64,000 bases of DNA, from NCBI RefSeq assembly GCF_016909575.1, contig NZ_JAFBGA010000007.1:368192-432191 (forward strand), written 5' to 3'. Both the position numbers and the translations under genes were made by a program. The DNA comes from Streptomyces sp. HB132. GTDB taxonomy: Bacteria; Actinomycetota; Actinomycetes; Streptomycetales; Streptomycetaceae. Below are positions 1-8,677 of this stretch, piece after piece; within the stretch, counting starts at the first letter, position 1, and each line of letters begins with the position of its first letter. The notes under the pieces were generated by a model that was given only the letters and a program-made list of their open reading frames with translations, searched no databases and was not told where the DNA came from.

Positions 1-18
1 CGGAGAGGGGGAGGGGCA

Positions 19-630
19 GTGGAGAGGTTCACCGTCGAGCCGTCTCGGGTGGTCGACTTCGTGGAGCACGTGCGGCGACGCCCAGCGAGGTATTTTCTCG
101 TTGATCAGGGGAGCCCCGAGCTTCCCACCGAGGTCCTGCAGGCGGTGGCCTGGGACGCGCTGCACCGTCCCGACGGCAGGCATGGACAGATCAGTGTCGA
201 GATCGGATCTGATCTCAGCTTCACAGTGGAGAGCGATCTACGCCCCGGCGCCGATGAACGGAAGAGGCTTCTTCCGGGATTCTTCGGTTCCCTGCTCGAC
301 ATGTTCGACATGCAGCGCTGGGCTCCCTCCGCAGCTGCCGCACTCAGCGTCCGCACGGTCATCGAGGTGTGGCTGGATGGCCACGGCTATCGCCAGGAGC
401 TGGTCGGGATGGAACCGACCGGTCCCAGGGACGAGTTCACAGCACCGAAACCGGTCGGGACGCGGACCACGTTCCACCTCGATCCTTCATTCTGCGGTCC
501 GGGCGAGGCCATCGCCTGGGCGCTGCGGCCCGAAGAACTGCACGGAGAAGCATGCAAGGAACATCCCTCACCCACGACGTTCCCGATCTACGATCTCCGC
601 TCGGAAGCTGAGGAGTCACTCAGCGAGTAG
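19..630 (+). CDS. GyrB-like degenerate GHKL-fold protein
   Basis: A 203-residue protein whose N-terminus (FVEHVRRRPARYFLVD, about residues 14-29) copies the layout of the type II topoisomerase GyrB opening 'LExVRKRPGMYIG'. The stretch around residues 124-152 (GYRQELVG, then GTRTTFHLDPS) matches the GyrB transducer-side 'G..R.....GTxVxFxPs' segment. The N-box Asn/Glu, the DxGxG motif and the glycine-rich ATP lid of an active GHKL ATPase are not visible, so ATP hydrolysis is doubtful. The GTG start follows a purine-rich GGGGGAGGGG ribosome site, but it lies so near the window edge that a longer upstream form cannot be excluded. The 3' end overlaps a transposase relic on the other strand by 15 nt, so the C-terminus may be truncated. 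Function unknown. Confidence 0.6.
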   Translation: MERFTVEPSRVVDFVEHVRRRPARYFLVDQGSPELPTEVLQAVAWDALHRPDGRHGQISVEIGSDLSFTVESDLRPGADERKRLLPGFFGSLLDMFDMQRWAPSAAAALSVRTVIEVWLDGHGYRQELVGMEPTGPRDEFTAPKPVGTRTTFHLDPSFCGPGEAIAWALRPEELHGEACKEHPSPTTFPIYDLRSEAEESLSE

Positions 631-1005
631 GACTCGTTCTCGCAGAAGGTCGAAGCCGGCGCGGCCGAACATCTGGCGCTTGAGCATCTTGATCCGGTTG
701 ACGTGTCCTTCGACCACACCAGAGTTCCAGGACGGGGTCGGACCGGCGATGACCGCGTCGCGGTCGATGCCTGCTGCGAGTGTGTGGAGGCTGGGCAGGT
801 CGTCCTGGCGGACGGCGTCGAGCCATTCGGGGAGTCGTTCGCCCTGGCGCTCGGTAAGTATCCGGGCGAAGGACCGGACGTGGGCGGTGAGAGCGTCGAG
901 TTCGGGGCAGCTGGCCAGCACAGCCTTGAGCCTGAGCTGCACGATCTCCGTGAGCGTTTCCGGGCGGCTGATAATCCAAACCCTTACGAGCTCGTGCACG
1001 AGGTC
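616..1005 (-). pseudogene. ISL3-family transposase, C-terminal remnant
   Basis: The reverse strand encodes about 130 residues typical of the C-terminal third of ISL3-family DDE transposases: a helical segment with LRLKAVLASCPEL and VRSFARILTERQG, then the family signature WNSGVVEGHVNRIKMLKRQM and FGRAGFDLLRERVLLA. The catalytic Glu lies in SGVVEGHVN. The catalytic Asp residues, zinc-finger N-terminus and start codon are absent; upstream of about position 1005 the frame becomes proline-rich and unlike the family. It is a dead fragment of an inserted element. It abuts the GyrB-like gene, suggesting that insertion and decay shaped that gene's end. Confidence 0.75.
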
Positions 1006-1340
1006 GTAAGGCGGAGGAGGAGGCCGGCCTTCCTCGACGTCGCCGAACCCAGCGGCAACCGTGTGCCAGTCGGTAGGTCCGGCAGGACACACCCGGGGCG
1101 GCTGCCGGCACGAGCACCGACTACGCCGCGTTCTCCAGCCCGGCATCCGGGCACTGAGCCTCCGAGTACCCCCGCGCCCGCTGGTTCGCGATACCGCCCG
1201 CAGGCGGTGGTCCGGGCCGCAGGGGTGATCCGAGGCGGATCGGGAGCAACACCGCTCGTCGCCCGAGCTACGGGAGCGTTTCGGGGGCGGCTACCCGAGC
1301 ACCGCCACCGCCACCGCCACCCCGCCGTCCGGGGGAGGCA

Positions 1341-2156
1341 TCACCACTTTCGGCCGACGCCGCCGTACTCGATCCACTCCCGGGTCGCCTGCTTGGGAGC
1401 CAGATCCGAATCCGGCCGCCACGTCGACACCTCCACCAGGCCCGGCTCCAGCACGTCGAGGCCCTCCAGGAAGCCGTGGACGTCGTCCTGCTGACGCACC
1501 CGCCCCCACTGGTTGCCGGTGCTCTTCGCCATGAAGTCCGTGACGAAATCGCGAGTGGCCGCGTCCTCGCTCACGAGCTGACACACCACCAGGAAGCTTC
1601 CCGGCGCGAGACGCTCCGCCACGCGGCGCACCAGCCCCTTGGGGTCGTCCACGTCGGGAATGCAGTGCAGCACGGACACGAACAGGGCGGCCACCGGCTC
1701 ATCGAAGTCGATGAGCCGGCGCACCTCCGGGTGGCCGAAGATCCCCTCGGTGTCCCGCATGTCCGCCTGGATGACCGCGGTCCTGTCGTTCTCCTCGAGT
1801 ATGGCCTTGCCGTGCGCCAGGACGATGGGGTCGTTGTCGATGTAGACGACCCTTGCCTCGGGGTCGACGAGCTGGGCAACCTGATGGACGTTGTCCTGGG
1901 TGGGCAGGCCGGATCCGTGGTCGACGAACTGGCGGATCCCGTACTCGGACGCCAGGTGGTGCACGACGCGTCGCAGGAACCTCCGGTTGTTCACCGCGAG
2001 CACCTTGGTGCTCGGCACGTGCTCCAGGAGCTGCTCACACGCGACTCGGTCGGCGGGGTAGTTGTCCTTGCCGCCCAGGTAGTAGTCGTACATCCGCGCG
2101 ACGCTCGGCACGTTCACATCGATGTTCTTCGGAATGGAGGTGTCCCCGTTGGTCAT
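1341..2156 (-). CDS. SAM-dependent methyltransferase, DUF574 family
   Basis: A 271-residue protein of the Streptomyces-expanded DUF574 / Methyltransf_19 family. Diagnostic features in order: NVPSVARMYDYYLGGKDNYP near residue 14, the nucleotide-binding FVDHGSGLPTQDNVH loop near residue 76, the acidic VVYIDNDPIVLAHG strand near residue 102, and FVSVLHCIPD near residue 158. Length is normal for the family (260-280). Members are predicted S-adenosylmethionine-dependent methyltransferases; their substrates are generally unknown and many sit near regulatory or specialised-metabolism genes. The gene is monocistronic here, with hemC divergent upstream and a transposase relic downstream. Confidence 0.88.
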   Translation of the reverse strand: MTNGDTSIPKNIDVNVPSVARMYDYYLGGKDNYPADRVACEQLLEHVPSTKVLAVNNRRFLRRVVHHLASEYGIRQFVDHGSGLPTQDNVHQVAQLVDPEARVVYIDNDPIVLAHGKAILEENDRTAVIQADMRDTEGIFGHPEVRRLIDFDEPVAALFVSVLHCIPDVDDPKGLVRRVAERLAPGSFLVVCQLVSEDAATRDFVTDFMAKSTGNQWGRVRQQDDVHGFLEGLDVLEPGLVEVSTWRPDSDLAPKQATREWIEYGGVGRKW

Positions 2157-2556
2157 CCAGCGCCTCGCGGTTCAAAGAGAGTGAAGTCGGTGTACGAGGG
2201 GTCATGCTAGGTATCCGGCCGGGAGGCTGACAGTCCTCGGGGGAGTGAGGGAAGACCGCAGGGCATCGAATCAGCCACACGGAGCCGAGGGAAGAACACG
2301 TGCACTCCCTGGTCTGCCTCACCAAAACGATCGGTCCGGGCGCCGCTTCCGGCAACTCTGCCTGATAAAACGCCTAATGCTGCGTTCCGGTGGCGGTGCG
2401 CAACGCTCCGCGCGGGTCGTTCCGAGCCCGGTCCAACGCGGCTGAAAAACGATGGCCGCCATCTCCGCGTGCCCGTGCCGCGATGAGCCGGAATCAGGAG
2501 CCCCGGACCGCGTCGGAGGGATCGTCGCCGGAGCGAGGCGGTCTATCGTGGGAGGC
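2157..2556. other. Divergent intergenic region, methyltransferase / hemC
   Basis: About 400 nt between divergent genes. It should hold both promoters. No convincing -35/-10 pair, operator or small gene was found; the region is locally less G+C-rich around 2360-2400 (CTGATAAAACGCCTAATG). Confidence 0.4.
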
Positions 2557-3492
2557 ATGTCCGCCCCCGAACTGATCCGCATCGTCTCCCGCGATTCACC
2601 CATGGCCCTCGCCCAGGTCGAGCGTGTCAGGGCCGAGCTCGCGGCCCGCCATCCAGCCACCGCCACCGAGGTCGTCCCTGTGAGGACCACGGGCGACAAG
2701 TGGATGGGAGATCTCTCGAAGGTCGACGGCAAGGGAGCCTTCACCAAAGAGGTGGACGCCGCTCTGCTGGCGGGGGAGGCGGACTTGGCCGTCCATTGCG
2801 TCAAGGACATTCCTGCCGACCGCCCGCTGCCGGCCGGCACGACGTTCGCCGCGTTCCTCGAGCGTGACGACATCCGCGACGCCCTCGTCCACCCGGGCGG
2901 ACTCACGCTCGACCAACTCCCCGACGGCGCACGCGTCGGCACCTCATCCGTTCGCCGGACCGCACAACTGGCGGCTTCACACCCACACTTGAACTGCATC
3001 CCCTTCCGGGGCAACGCTAACCGGCGGCTGGCGAAGCTTGCCGCAGGAGAGTCCGACGCTCTCCTCCTGGCGGTCGCGGGGCTCCATCGCATCGGCCGCC
3101 CCGACGTCATCAGCGACATCCTCGCCCCGGAGACCATGTGCCCTCCGATCGGCGCGGGCGTTCTCGCCCTGCAATGCCGGGAGGACGACACGGGGACGAT
3201 CGATGCCGTCAGCATGCTCAATCACCCAGGGACCTACCGGGAGATCACGGCTGAGCGCATGTTCCTGCACGTTCTCCAGGGGCACTGCAACTCCCCGATC
3301 GCCGGGTACGCCACAGCACATCGCAACGGAGACCTCTCCCTGCGCGCCTGTGTGTTCACCCCCGATGGTAAGACCGTCCTCAACGCACACGAATGGGCAG
3401 GTCCGCTGGACCCCGCCACCCTCGGCACCTCCGTGGCCGTGACCCTGCTGCGCCAGGGCGCACGTGAGCTGATCGACACCATCGCCCACTGA
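2557..3492 (+). CDS. hemC: Hydroxymethylbilane synthase (porphobilinogen deaminase)
   Basis: A 311-residue enzyme that polymerises four porphobilinogens into hydroxymethylbilane in cytosolic haem/tetrapyrrole biosynthesis. The catalytic Asp is in HCVKDIP (Asp84), the substrate-binding arginines are in TSSVRRTAQL (about 129-138), and the dipyrromethane-attaching cysteine is in LQGHCNSPIAGY (Cys244). The usual RGNV.TRL motif reads RGNANRRLAKL. Two starts compete: the ATG used here has a GGAGG only one base upstream, whereas GTG at 2548 has GAGG nine bases upstream and adds three residues. No other haem genes are adjacent, so this may be a second, stand-alone hemC rather than the copy in the main hem cluster; that is an inference from context. 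Confidence 0.93.
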   Translation: MSAPELIRIVSRDSPMALAQVERVRAELAARHPATATEVVPVRTTGDKWMGDLSKVDGKGAFTKEVDAALLAGEADLAVHCVKDIPADRPLPAGTTFAAFLERDDIRDALVHPGGLTLDQLPDGARVGTSSVRRTAQLAASHPHLNCIPFRGNANRRLAKLAAGESDALLLAVAGLHRIGRPDVISDILAPETMCPPIGAGVLALQCREDDTGTIDAVSMLNHPGTYREITAERMFLHVLQGHCNSPIAGYATAHRNGDLSLRACVFTPDGKTVLNAHEWAGPLDPATLGTSVAVTLLRQGARELIDTIAH

Positions 3493-4078
3493 TTCACCGG
3501 CACGCCGGTCTCGACGCCCTCCAGGCGGCTACGGAAGGGCAGGCTCCCGATCGGGGCGTCCCGGCTGCATGTCTCCTCCAGGCCGAGATCCGCGCAGGCC
3601 CGCACCAGGGGGGCAGCTGCTCGTACGTGCGCACGCGAGTCGTTGCCTCTCCGGTCGCGGAGAGAGGCGGCGCCCGCACGGAAATGCGCCGCACGAGCAG
3701 CGTCTCCGTGCCGGTCGTGTCGTGCGCCGGGAAGGCCGGGAGCACCCTTTCTGATCACGTACTGCCTTGACGCACTGTCCGAAGCCGGCCCCGGGCCGGG
3801 TGCAGGGAGTCCGGGACGAAGATCTGCTGAAGCTGCGTGCTCCGTACTTCACCACCGGGCCCGCAACTGCAGGGCCATCGGCCGCGGAGCCCGTCCCCAC
3901 GCCGGCTGCGTGCCGTCGGAATTTCGCATGGACAGGAACCACCCTGGAACGGCACCCGATTGCCCGCAGAAAACGTCTGCCCGGCTGCCGAGGGGCGGAG
4001 AAGCGCTGATCATGGGAGTCAGCGTCATCCCGGATGCGCCACGCCGCGTGCCGCGCCCGACGTACGCGAGGAGACCCC
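3493..4078. other. Intergenic region without a recognisable gene
   Basis: Nearly 600 nt separate hemC from the SRPBCC gene. Open frames exist on both strands but are Arg/Pro/Gly-rich with no recognisable motif. A short hairpin (ACCGGC-AC-GCCGGT, 3496-3509) just after the hemC stop could help terminate transcription. The rest may be decayed sequence. Confidence 0.35.
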
Positions 4079-4522
4079 ATGGCCCGGTTCGAGGCGACAG
4101 TCGACATCAACCGCCCCGTCGCAGATGTGTTCGCCTTCCTCGCGGACGGCGAGAACGACAGGAAGTTCAGCCCCCGCGTCCAGGACATCTCGAAGTCACC
4201 AGCCGGTCCGACAGCGGTCGGCACCGTGTTCCGCAGCACGGTGAAGGACGCCGGTATGACGACCCGGCGCGAGTTCCGGATCAGCGAGCTGGTCACGCCG
4301 ACGCGTATCCGCTGGAACGAGCAGTCGGCCAACCTCGTGACGGCCAGGGAAGGCGGTTACGACCTCGAGCCCCTTGCGGATGGCCGAACGCGAGTACGGA
4401 TCTTCAATGACCTGGAGGGCCACCGCGTGGGCAAGCTCCTCGTCGGACTCGCCGTCGCTGCCGCTCGGAAGGACGCGCCGGCCTTCGGGCAGCGTATCAA
4501 GGCCGCGGTGGAAGCCTCATGA
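4079..4522 (+). CDS. SRPBCC (START-fold) family protein
   Basis: A 147-residue single-domain protein of the SRPBCC superfamily (polyketide cyclase/dehydrase-like). The opening FEATVDINRPVADVFAFLAD is the classic first beta-strand and helix of the helix-grip fold; a central FRSTVKDAG...TTRREFRISE beta-sheet and a long C-terminal helix (KLLVGLAVAAARKDAPAF) complete it. The ATG start follows GAGGAG with five-base spacing. Such proteins bind hydrophobic ligands in a deep cavity; ligand and pathway here are unknown. The next gene (VOC) is on the same strand 66 nt downstream. Confidence 0.82.
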   Translation: MARFEATVDINRPVADVFAFLADGENDRKFSPRVQDISKSPAGPTAVGTVFRSTVKDAGMTTRREFRISELVTPTRIRWNEQSANLVTAREGGYDLEPLADGRTRVRIFNDLEGHRVGKLLVGLAVAAARKDAPAFGQRIKAAVEAS

Positions 4523-4588
4523 CCCCGCACCGGCCCGAGGCGGTGCGTAGGAGAGCTCCCACGCACCGGTCCGCATAGGGTCGTCGCC

Positions 4589-4975
4589 ATGGTGCATGTA
4601 CTGAGCAGCAGGGTATTGCTGAGGCCCGGCGACCCGGAGACCTCCCGCGACTTCTACGGACGGACGCTCGGGCTGCCCGTCTACCGGGAGTTCGGCACCG
4701 GCTCCGACCGCGGAACGGTGTACTTCCTCGGCGGCGGCTACCTCGAGGTGTCAGGGCGTTCGGAGGCGTCACCGACCGAGACGCTCCAGCTCTGGATGCA
4801 GGTCGCCGATTGCGCGGCCGCGCACGAGGAGGTGGCGGGCCGCGGCGCACACGTCCTCCGCCCGCCGCTCCAGGAGCCATGGGGTCTGATCGAGATGTGG
4901 ATCGCCGATCCGGACGGCCACCGGATCGTGCTGACCGAGGTCCCCGCCGACCACCCGCTCCGCTATCGCCCCTGA
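4589..4975 (+). CDS. VOC family protein (glyoxalase/dioxygenase fold)
   Basis: A 128-residue vicinal-oxygen-chelate protein. It has the two beta-alpha-beta-beta-beta modules: the first begins VLLRPGDPETSRDFYGRTLG, the second ends with EPWGLIEMWIADPDGHRIVL, the usual hallmark of the C-terminal strand with its potential metal-ligand Glu (EMW). Members include glyoxalase I, extradiol dioxygenases and antibiotic-binding resistance proteins; nothing here identifies the substrate. It follows the SRPBCC gene on the same strand and may be co-transcribed. Confidence 0.85.
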   Translation: MVHVLSSRVLLRPGDPETSRDFYGRTLGLPVYREFGTGSDRGTVYFLGGGYLEVSGRSEASPTETLQLWMQVADCAAAHEEVAGRGAHVLRPPLQEPWGLIEMWIADPDGHRIVLTEVPADHPLRYRP

Positions 4976-5110
4976 TCGGGAACCGCGCCGCTCTCGGAAG
5001 TACTCCGTGCCGGCCGGCGAAAAGAGCACGGCCCGCCGCGTTGCCGGAGGTGCTCGTTCTGCTCACCGACCCCGCCCCGGAGATCCGGCGGGACTCGGCC
5101 CACCTGCTCG

Positions 5111-6712
5111 GTGTCTGCGGCAGCCCCGGTGAATACGTGTTGCCGGCACCTTCTTCGCTGCTGGCAGACGGAGGCCGATCCGGTGGCCCGACTCGACCTG
5201 CTTCTCGCGCTGGGCCGAGCGGTCGAACGTGAGCCCGCCGGGGTACATGCCGCTGGTGTCTTCGATCTGCTCCGCGAGTTGCTCGACGCCCCTGAGCGAC
5301 AAATGCGGCTGGCGGCCGTCCACGCGCTCGCTCCGGCCGACCGCGACCTGCCGGTACGCAGGCTCGGCGTCCCGCTCGATGCGATCCGGGCCCCGAGTGT
5401 CGAACTATGGCGTCACACCGCTTCGGTCGAGGCCGGCGTCCAAGGCGTTCACCACTGGACGGGGGCGCTGTCCACCGGACCGTCGCCTGCCTTCGCACTG
5501 GGTCTGCTGGACGAGCATCCCGATGTCGAGCAGCGGATCGGGGCCCTGAACCAGGTAGGCGCCCTGCTGATCCGATGGCGCTCGCCGAGTGCCCCACTCC
5601 TTCCGGGTATCGCAGCGCGTCTCGACGACCCCGTCACGGAGGTCCGATTCCGAGCGGCTGAGCTGATGGCCTGTCTCGGCCCGAAGGCGATGGCTCACTC
5701 CGACCGGATCGCAGCGCTCCTCGACGACACCGCCGCCCGAACCACCCGAGCGGGGTCGACCGTAGCCGAGGCCGCGCTGTGGGCGCTGGCCCGACTCAAC
5801 GATGCGCGCTGTCTGCCTGGGCTGATCGAAGCGATGGCCGGCTCAGGATCCGGCTTTGCCTCGACTTCCTCCTACTATCCCGCCACCATCGGCCTCCACC
5901 ACGTGGTCCTCCCCAACCTTGAAGAGATACTGAGTTTCCTTCCCGATCATGCCGAGCCGCTCCTGGGCCCACTCGGTGAGAGGCTCGTTGCCGCCACGGA
6001 CGAGCACGTGGTCAGTCGGCTGTGCAAGGTGCTCGCGGACTGGGGCCCCGCTGCGGAGGCAGCGGTCCCTCAACTGCTCGGCCTCCTGGAGGACGACCGT
6101 ACCTGGGTGGTGGCAGCGGAAGCGCTGGCAGGGATCGGACGGGCGGGCAACGGGGCACGGGACCTGCTGTTGGCCCGAACCGCCCCTCGCGAAGAACACG
6201 CAGAGACAGCCGCCTGGGCCTGGTGGAAGATCGGTGGCGAGCCCGGGCCGGCTCTCGAGGTGATCGGACGTGCTGCAGGGGAGAAACGCATTTCGCGCGC
6301 CTCCCTGCGCACACTCGCCGACCTCGGCCCGCACGCCGCCGGCTACGCGGACCGGCTCCGGGGGCTGACCGCCGACTCCGACCACTGGATCAGCGTCGAG
6401 GCGGCGCACGCCCTCTGGGCCGTGACCGGCGATACCGCGACCACCGTCCCGGCCATGACGGCGGCCGTGCGGGCTCTGGCCGATGGCACCTGTCTGACTG
6501 TCGCACTTCCCGCGCTGCGCTACCTGGCGCTGACCGGCCACGCCGCCCGGCCGGCCGCGCAGTTGCTGCGCGACGTACCGTTCCGTGATCAGCGGCTCAG
6601 CAGCAACGGCGGCTGGCGGGGATTCACCCAGGACGAAGCCGTCCGTGCCGCCCTCGACGAGCTGTACGCCGCGTGTGACTCGCCTGCGGTGACGGCAATT
6701 CTGCGCTGCTGA
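5111..6712 (+). CDS. HEAT-repeat protein, 5' end frameshifted
   Basis: A protein of up to 533 residues built from repeated alpha-helical HEAT/PBS-lyase-type units, e.g. VTEVRFRAAELMACLGPKAM, AEAALWALARLNDARCLPGL, AVPQLLGLLEDDRTWVVAAE and ISVEAAHALWAVTGD. Such solenoids mediate protein-protein contacts. The likely true N-terminal repeat lies upstream in another frame (about 5038-5140: LPEVLVLLTDPAPEIRRDSA), so a frameshift near 5140-5165 seems to have split the gene, and no good ribosome site precedes 5111. It may therefore be a pseudogene or start internally. No catalytic motif was seen. Confidence 0.65.
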   Translation: MSAAAPVNTCCRHLLRCWQTEADPVARLDLLLALGRAVEREPAGVHAAGVFDLLRELLDAPERQMRLAAVHALAPADRDLPVRRLGVPLDAIRAPSVELWRHTASVEAGVQGVHHWTGALSTGPSPAFALGLLDEHPDVEQRIGALNQVGALLIRWRSPSAPLLPGIAARLDDPVTEVRFRAAELMACLGPKAMAHSDRIAALLDDTAARTTRAGSTVAEAALWALARLNDARCLPGLIEAMAGSGSGFASTSSYYPATIGLHHVVLPNLEEILSFLPDHAEPLLGPLGERLVAATDEHVVSRLCKVLADWGPAAEAAVPQLLGLLEDDRTWVVAAEALAGIGRAGNGARDLLLARTAPREEHAETAAWAWWKIGGEPGPALEVIGRAAGEKRISRASLRTLADLGPHAAGYADRLRGLTADSDHWISVEAAHALWAVTGDTATTVPAMTAAVRALADGTCLTVALPALRYLALTGHAARPAAQLLRDVPFRDQRLSSNGGWRGFTQDEAVRAALDELYAACDSPAVTAILRC

Positions 6713-7082
6713 AGCTTCCCAGGGATTCGGTGGCCGGAACGGGAGGGACGTCGGACACCGCAGATGCAGTCTCCCGCCGATTCGGTCGGTAGGCGATGCG
6801 CATGCCGTGCCGGTCGGCCAGCGGCGGCTCCACGCGGGCGACGGCTGGACCTCCGTGGGCGCACAGCCGACCGCCCCTTCCCGCCGCCGGATCGCCCGCG
6901 CCGTGCACCGCCTCGTCGCGAACAAACCGAGTGAAGGCCGGGCGCCACGCCGACCGGCGCACCCGCCGACTCCGGGCGCGCACGGCTCGAACGACGACGC
7001 GACCTGACATCCGCCGGGCGGACACCGACGTCGCACGCCGCCGGTCGCTCCGCCAGGGCCGATCCGCCGTGCGCTCAGGCGG
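6713..7082. other. Convergent intergenic region
   Basis: About 370 nt between the convergent HEAT-repeat and TerB genes. No gene is recognisable; it is expected to contain terminators, but no long perfect hairpin stood out. Confidence 0.35.
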
Positions 7083-7631
7083 TCAGAGCTGGAATTCCGC
7101 AGGGGACAGCTGCAGCGCCGTACACACCTCGCGGAGGATCATGTGCTCGGCCTGGGAGAAGTTGCCGTCGGCGCCGGCGATGACGATGCCGGTCTGGAGT
7201 ACGGCACGGGCCTCGGTCGGCTTCTTGGCGGTCTTGACGATCTCCTGCATCGCGTCGGCCTTGCCCTGCTGGAAGTTGAGGGCCAACTGGTCCACGTGCT
7301 TGTTGAAACGCTGACGCAACTGCTCGGGCGGGAAGTTCTGCAGGACCTCGTTGCCGAGGATCATCGACTCCACGTGCTGCCGCTCGGCCTGATCGACGTA
7401 GCCGTCCGCAGCCGCGACGAGTGCGCACATGGCCATGCTCGCGTCCCGGTATGCCCCGCTCTTCAGCTCCGTCTTGAGGGAGGCGAGCTGTGACTTCAGC
7501 GTGCTCACCAACTGGGCGCGCGACCCACCGCCGGACCCCTGTCCACCACTGCGTCCGGCTGCCGGTCCGCGAGCTCCTTGCGACTGCTGCAGAGTCCTGG
7601 CCTGATCCTTGAGCCGGTCCCACACTGCCAT
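7083..7631 (-). CDS. TerB-family tellurite-resistance-type protein
   Basis: A 182-residue protein with a Gly/Ser/Gln-rich linker (about residues 15-40) followed by a TerB domain. The duplicated acidic metal-binding pattern is clear: ALVAAADGYVDQAERQHVES and, near the C-terminus, GIVIAGADGNFSQAEHMILR. TerB-like proteins sense or bind divalent metal ions and take part in stress complexes with TerD/TerC-type partners, none of which is in this window. The ATG at 7631 is preferred because GAGGTGA lies five bases upstream; a GTG three codons earlier is possible. Confidence 0.9.
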   Translation of the reverse strand: MAVWDRLKDQARTLQQSQGARGPAAGRSGGQGSGGGSRAQLVSTLKSQLASLKTELKSGAYRDASMAMCALVAAADGYVDQAERQHVESMILGNEVLQNFPPEQLRQRFNKHVDQLALNFQQGKADAMQEIVKTAKKPTEARAVLQTGIVIAGADGNFSQAEHMILREVCTALQLSPAEFQL

Positions 7632-7984
7632 TGAGGTCACCTCGGTCTTCGTCTGAGTTGTCGGTCACAAGCCGTGCGTTCACCCAGCCAACGGCCGATC
7701 ACGGGTAAAGGTTCCGCAAAGTGCCCGACGTGTTTCCTGATCGCGATCGAGCCTCCCGCATGCCCGAGCGCAGTGAAGAATTGAGGCGCGGACCTGCACC
7801 GGCTCACCCGGGGCCGGCCGCGTCGCGCAGCCACCACCGCGCCCGTCGCCATCCACCGGCCGGCCCGTGAGGTCAACACCTGCTCGCCGTCCGCGACGAG
7901 TTCGCCGTGCGATGCAACCATCCGGGTCCCTCGAGGGTCACATCAAGCAGGAGCAAAACGCTCTCAGGGACACAAGGGGGAAAT
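7632..7984. other. Divergent intergenic region, TerB / spore-associated gene
   Basis: About 350 nt that must contain the promoters of the two divergent genes. I saw no coding signal and no clear SigB-type promoter (GNNT-N15-GGGTAY). Confidence 0.35.
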
Positions 7985-8434
7985 ATGCGTATTATCCGTC
8001 ATGTCGCAGCTGTCGGGGCGTTCACCGCACTGGCGGTCGGCAGCACCGTCGCGTTCGGTGCCACGGCCTCCGCCGCCCCGAACGTCACGCCCCAGGGAGT
8101 CTGTGGCAAGGCATACAAGACGGTGAACTCGGTTCCCGTCGGCTCGCTGGGCACCGTCTACCTGACGTACAACTCTTCCAACGGCATGAACTGTGTCGCG
8201 ACCATCCGCGCCAACCCGGGCTCGGCGAAGTACATGTCCACGTACATCTACGTACCCGCGACCGACGGGTGGGCCGGGGACGACGGGAAGTTCACGTCGT
8301 ACGCGGGACCCGCCTACGTCTACGGCAAGGGCTACTGCGTGAGCTGGGGCGGCAGCATCGACAACGTGTACGTGTCGGTGGAGAACTCCAACTGCGCCAC
8401 CCTGAAGGAGCAGCGGACCACCGAGATCCGCTGA
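7985..8434 (+). CDS. Secreted spore-associated protein (SapA-like)
   Basis: A 149-residue exported protein. Residues 1-32 form a signal peptide (MRIIRHVAAV, hydrophobic core, then ATASA-AP cleavage). The mature part matches the Streptomyces spore-associated protein family: CGKAYKTVNS, TVYLTYNSSNGMNCVATIR, YMSTYIYVPATD, FTSYAGPAYVYGKGYCVSWG and VYVSVENSNC. Four conserved cysteines probably form two disulfides. The ATG is preceded by an AAGGGGGAAAT ribosome site. The homologue was described as a protein associated with mature spores; the molecular role is unknown. It is followed by a strong hairpin terminator. Confidence 0.88.
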   Translation: MRIIRHVAAVGAFTALAVGSTVAFGATASAAPNVTPQGVCGKAYKTVNSVPVGSLGTVYLTYNSSNGMNCVATIRANPGSAKYMSTYIYVPATDGWAGDDGKFTSYAGPAYVYGKGYCVSWGGSIDNVYVSVENSNCATLKEQRTTEIR

Positions 8435-8511
8435 CTGCCCTTCGTGTATCTCCGCAGCTACTCCGCGCGGCCGTCAGGCCTCGCGGCCTGAGCTGTCGGT
8501 GTGTCGTCCGG

Positions 8512-8542
8512 AGGCGCCGTACCTGTTCCGGGTACGGCGCCT
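8512..8542 (+). terminator. Bidirectional hairpin terminator
   Basis: A perfect 12-bp stem, AGGCGCCGTACC with GGTACGGCGCCT, around a 7-nt loop, between the convergent spore-associated gene and the DUF4139 operon. It lacks a T-tract, as is usual in Streptomyces, and could serve both directions. A second smaller stem (CAGGCC/GGCCTG, 8475-8490) lies just before it. Confidence 0.75.
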
Positions 8543-8677
8543 CTGCCGACTGCACAGGCGTAGGCCGTGTACGGAGGAATTCGGGATCGCCGACCTGCGT
8601 CGCCGGCCCCCGGCACCGGGGGACGGAACCACGGGCTCCTCCGCCTTCGCACAACCGGCCGGCCGAGGGGCCCGAGC

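Noticed and set aside
1301..1320. Short ACCGCC tandem run
   Set aside because: Only about three units in high-GC intergenic DNA; simple-sequence noise.
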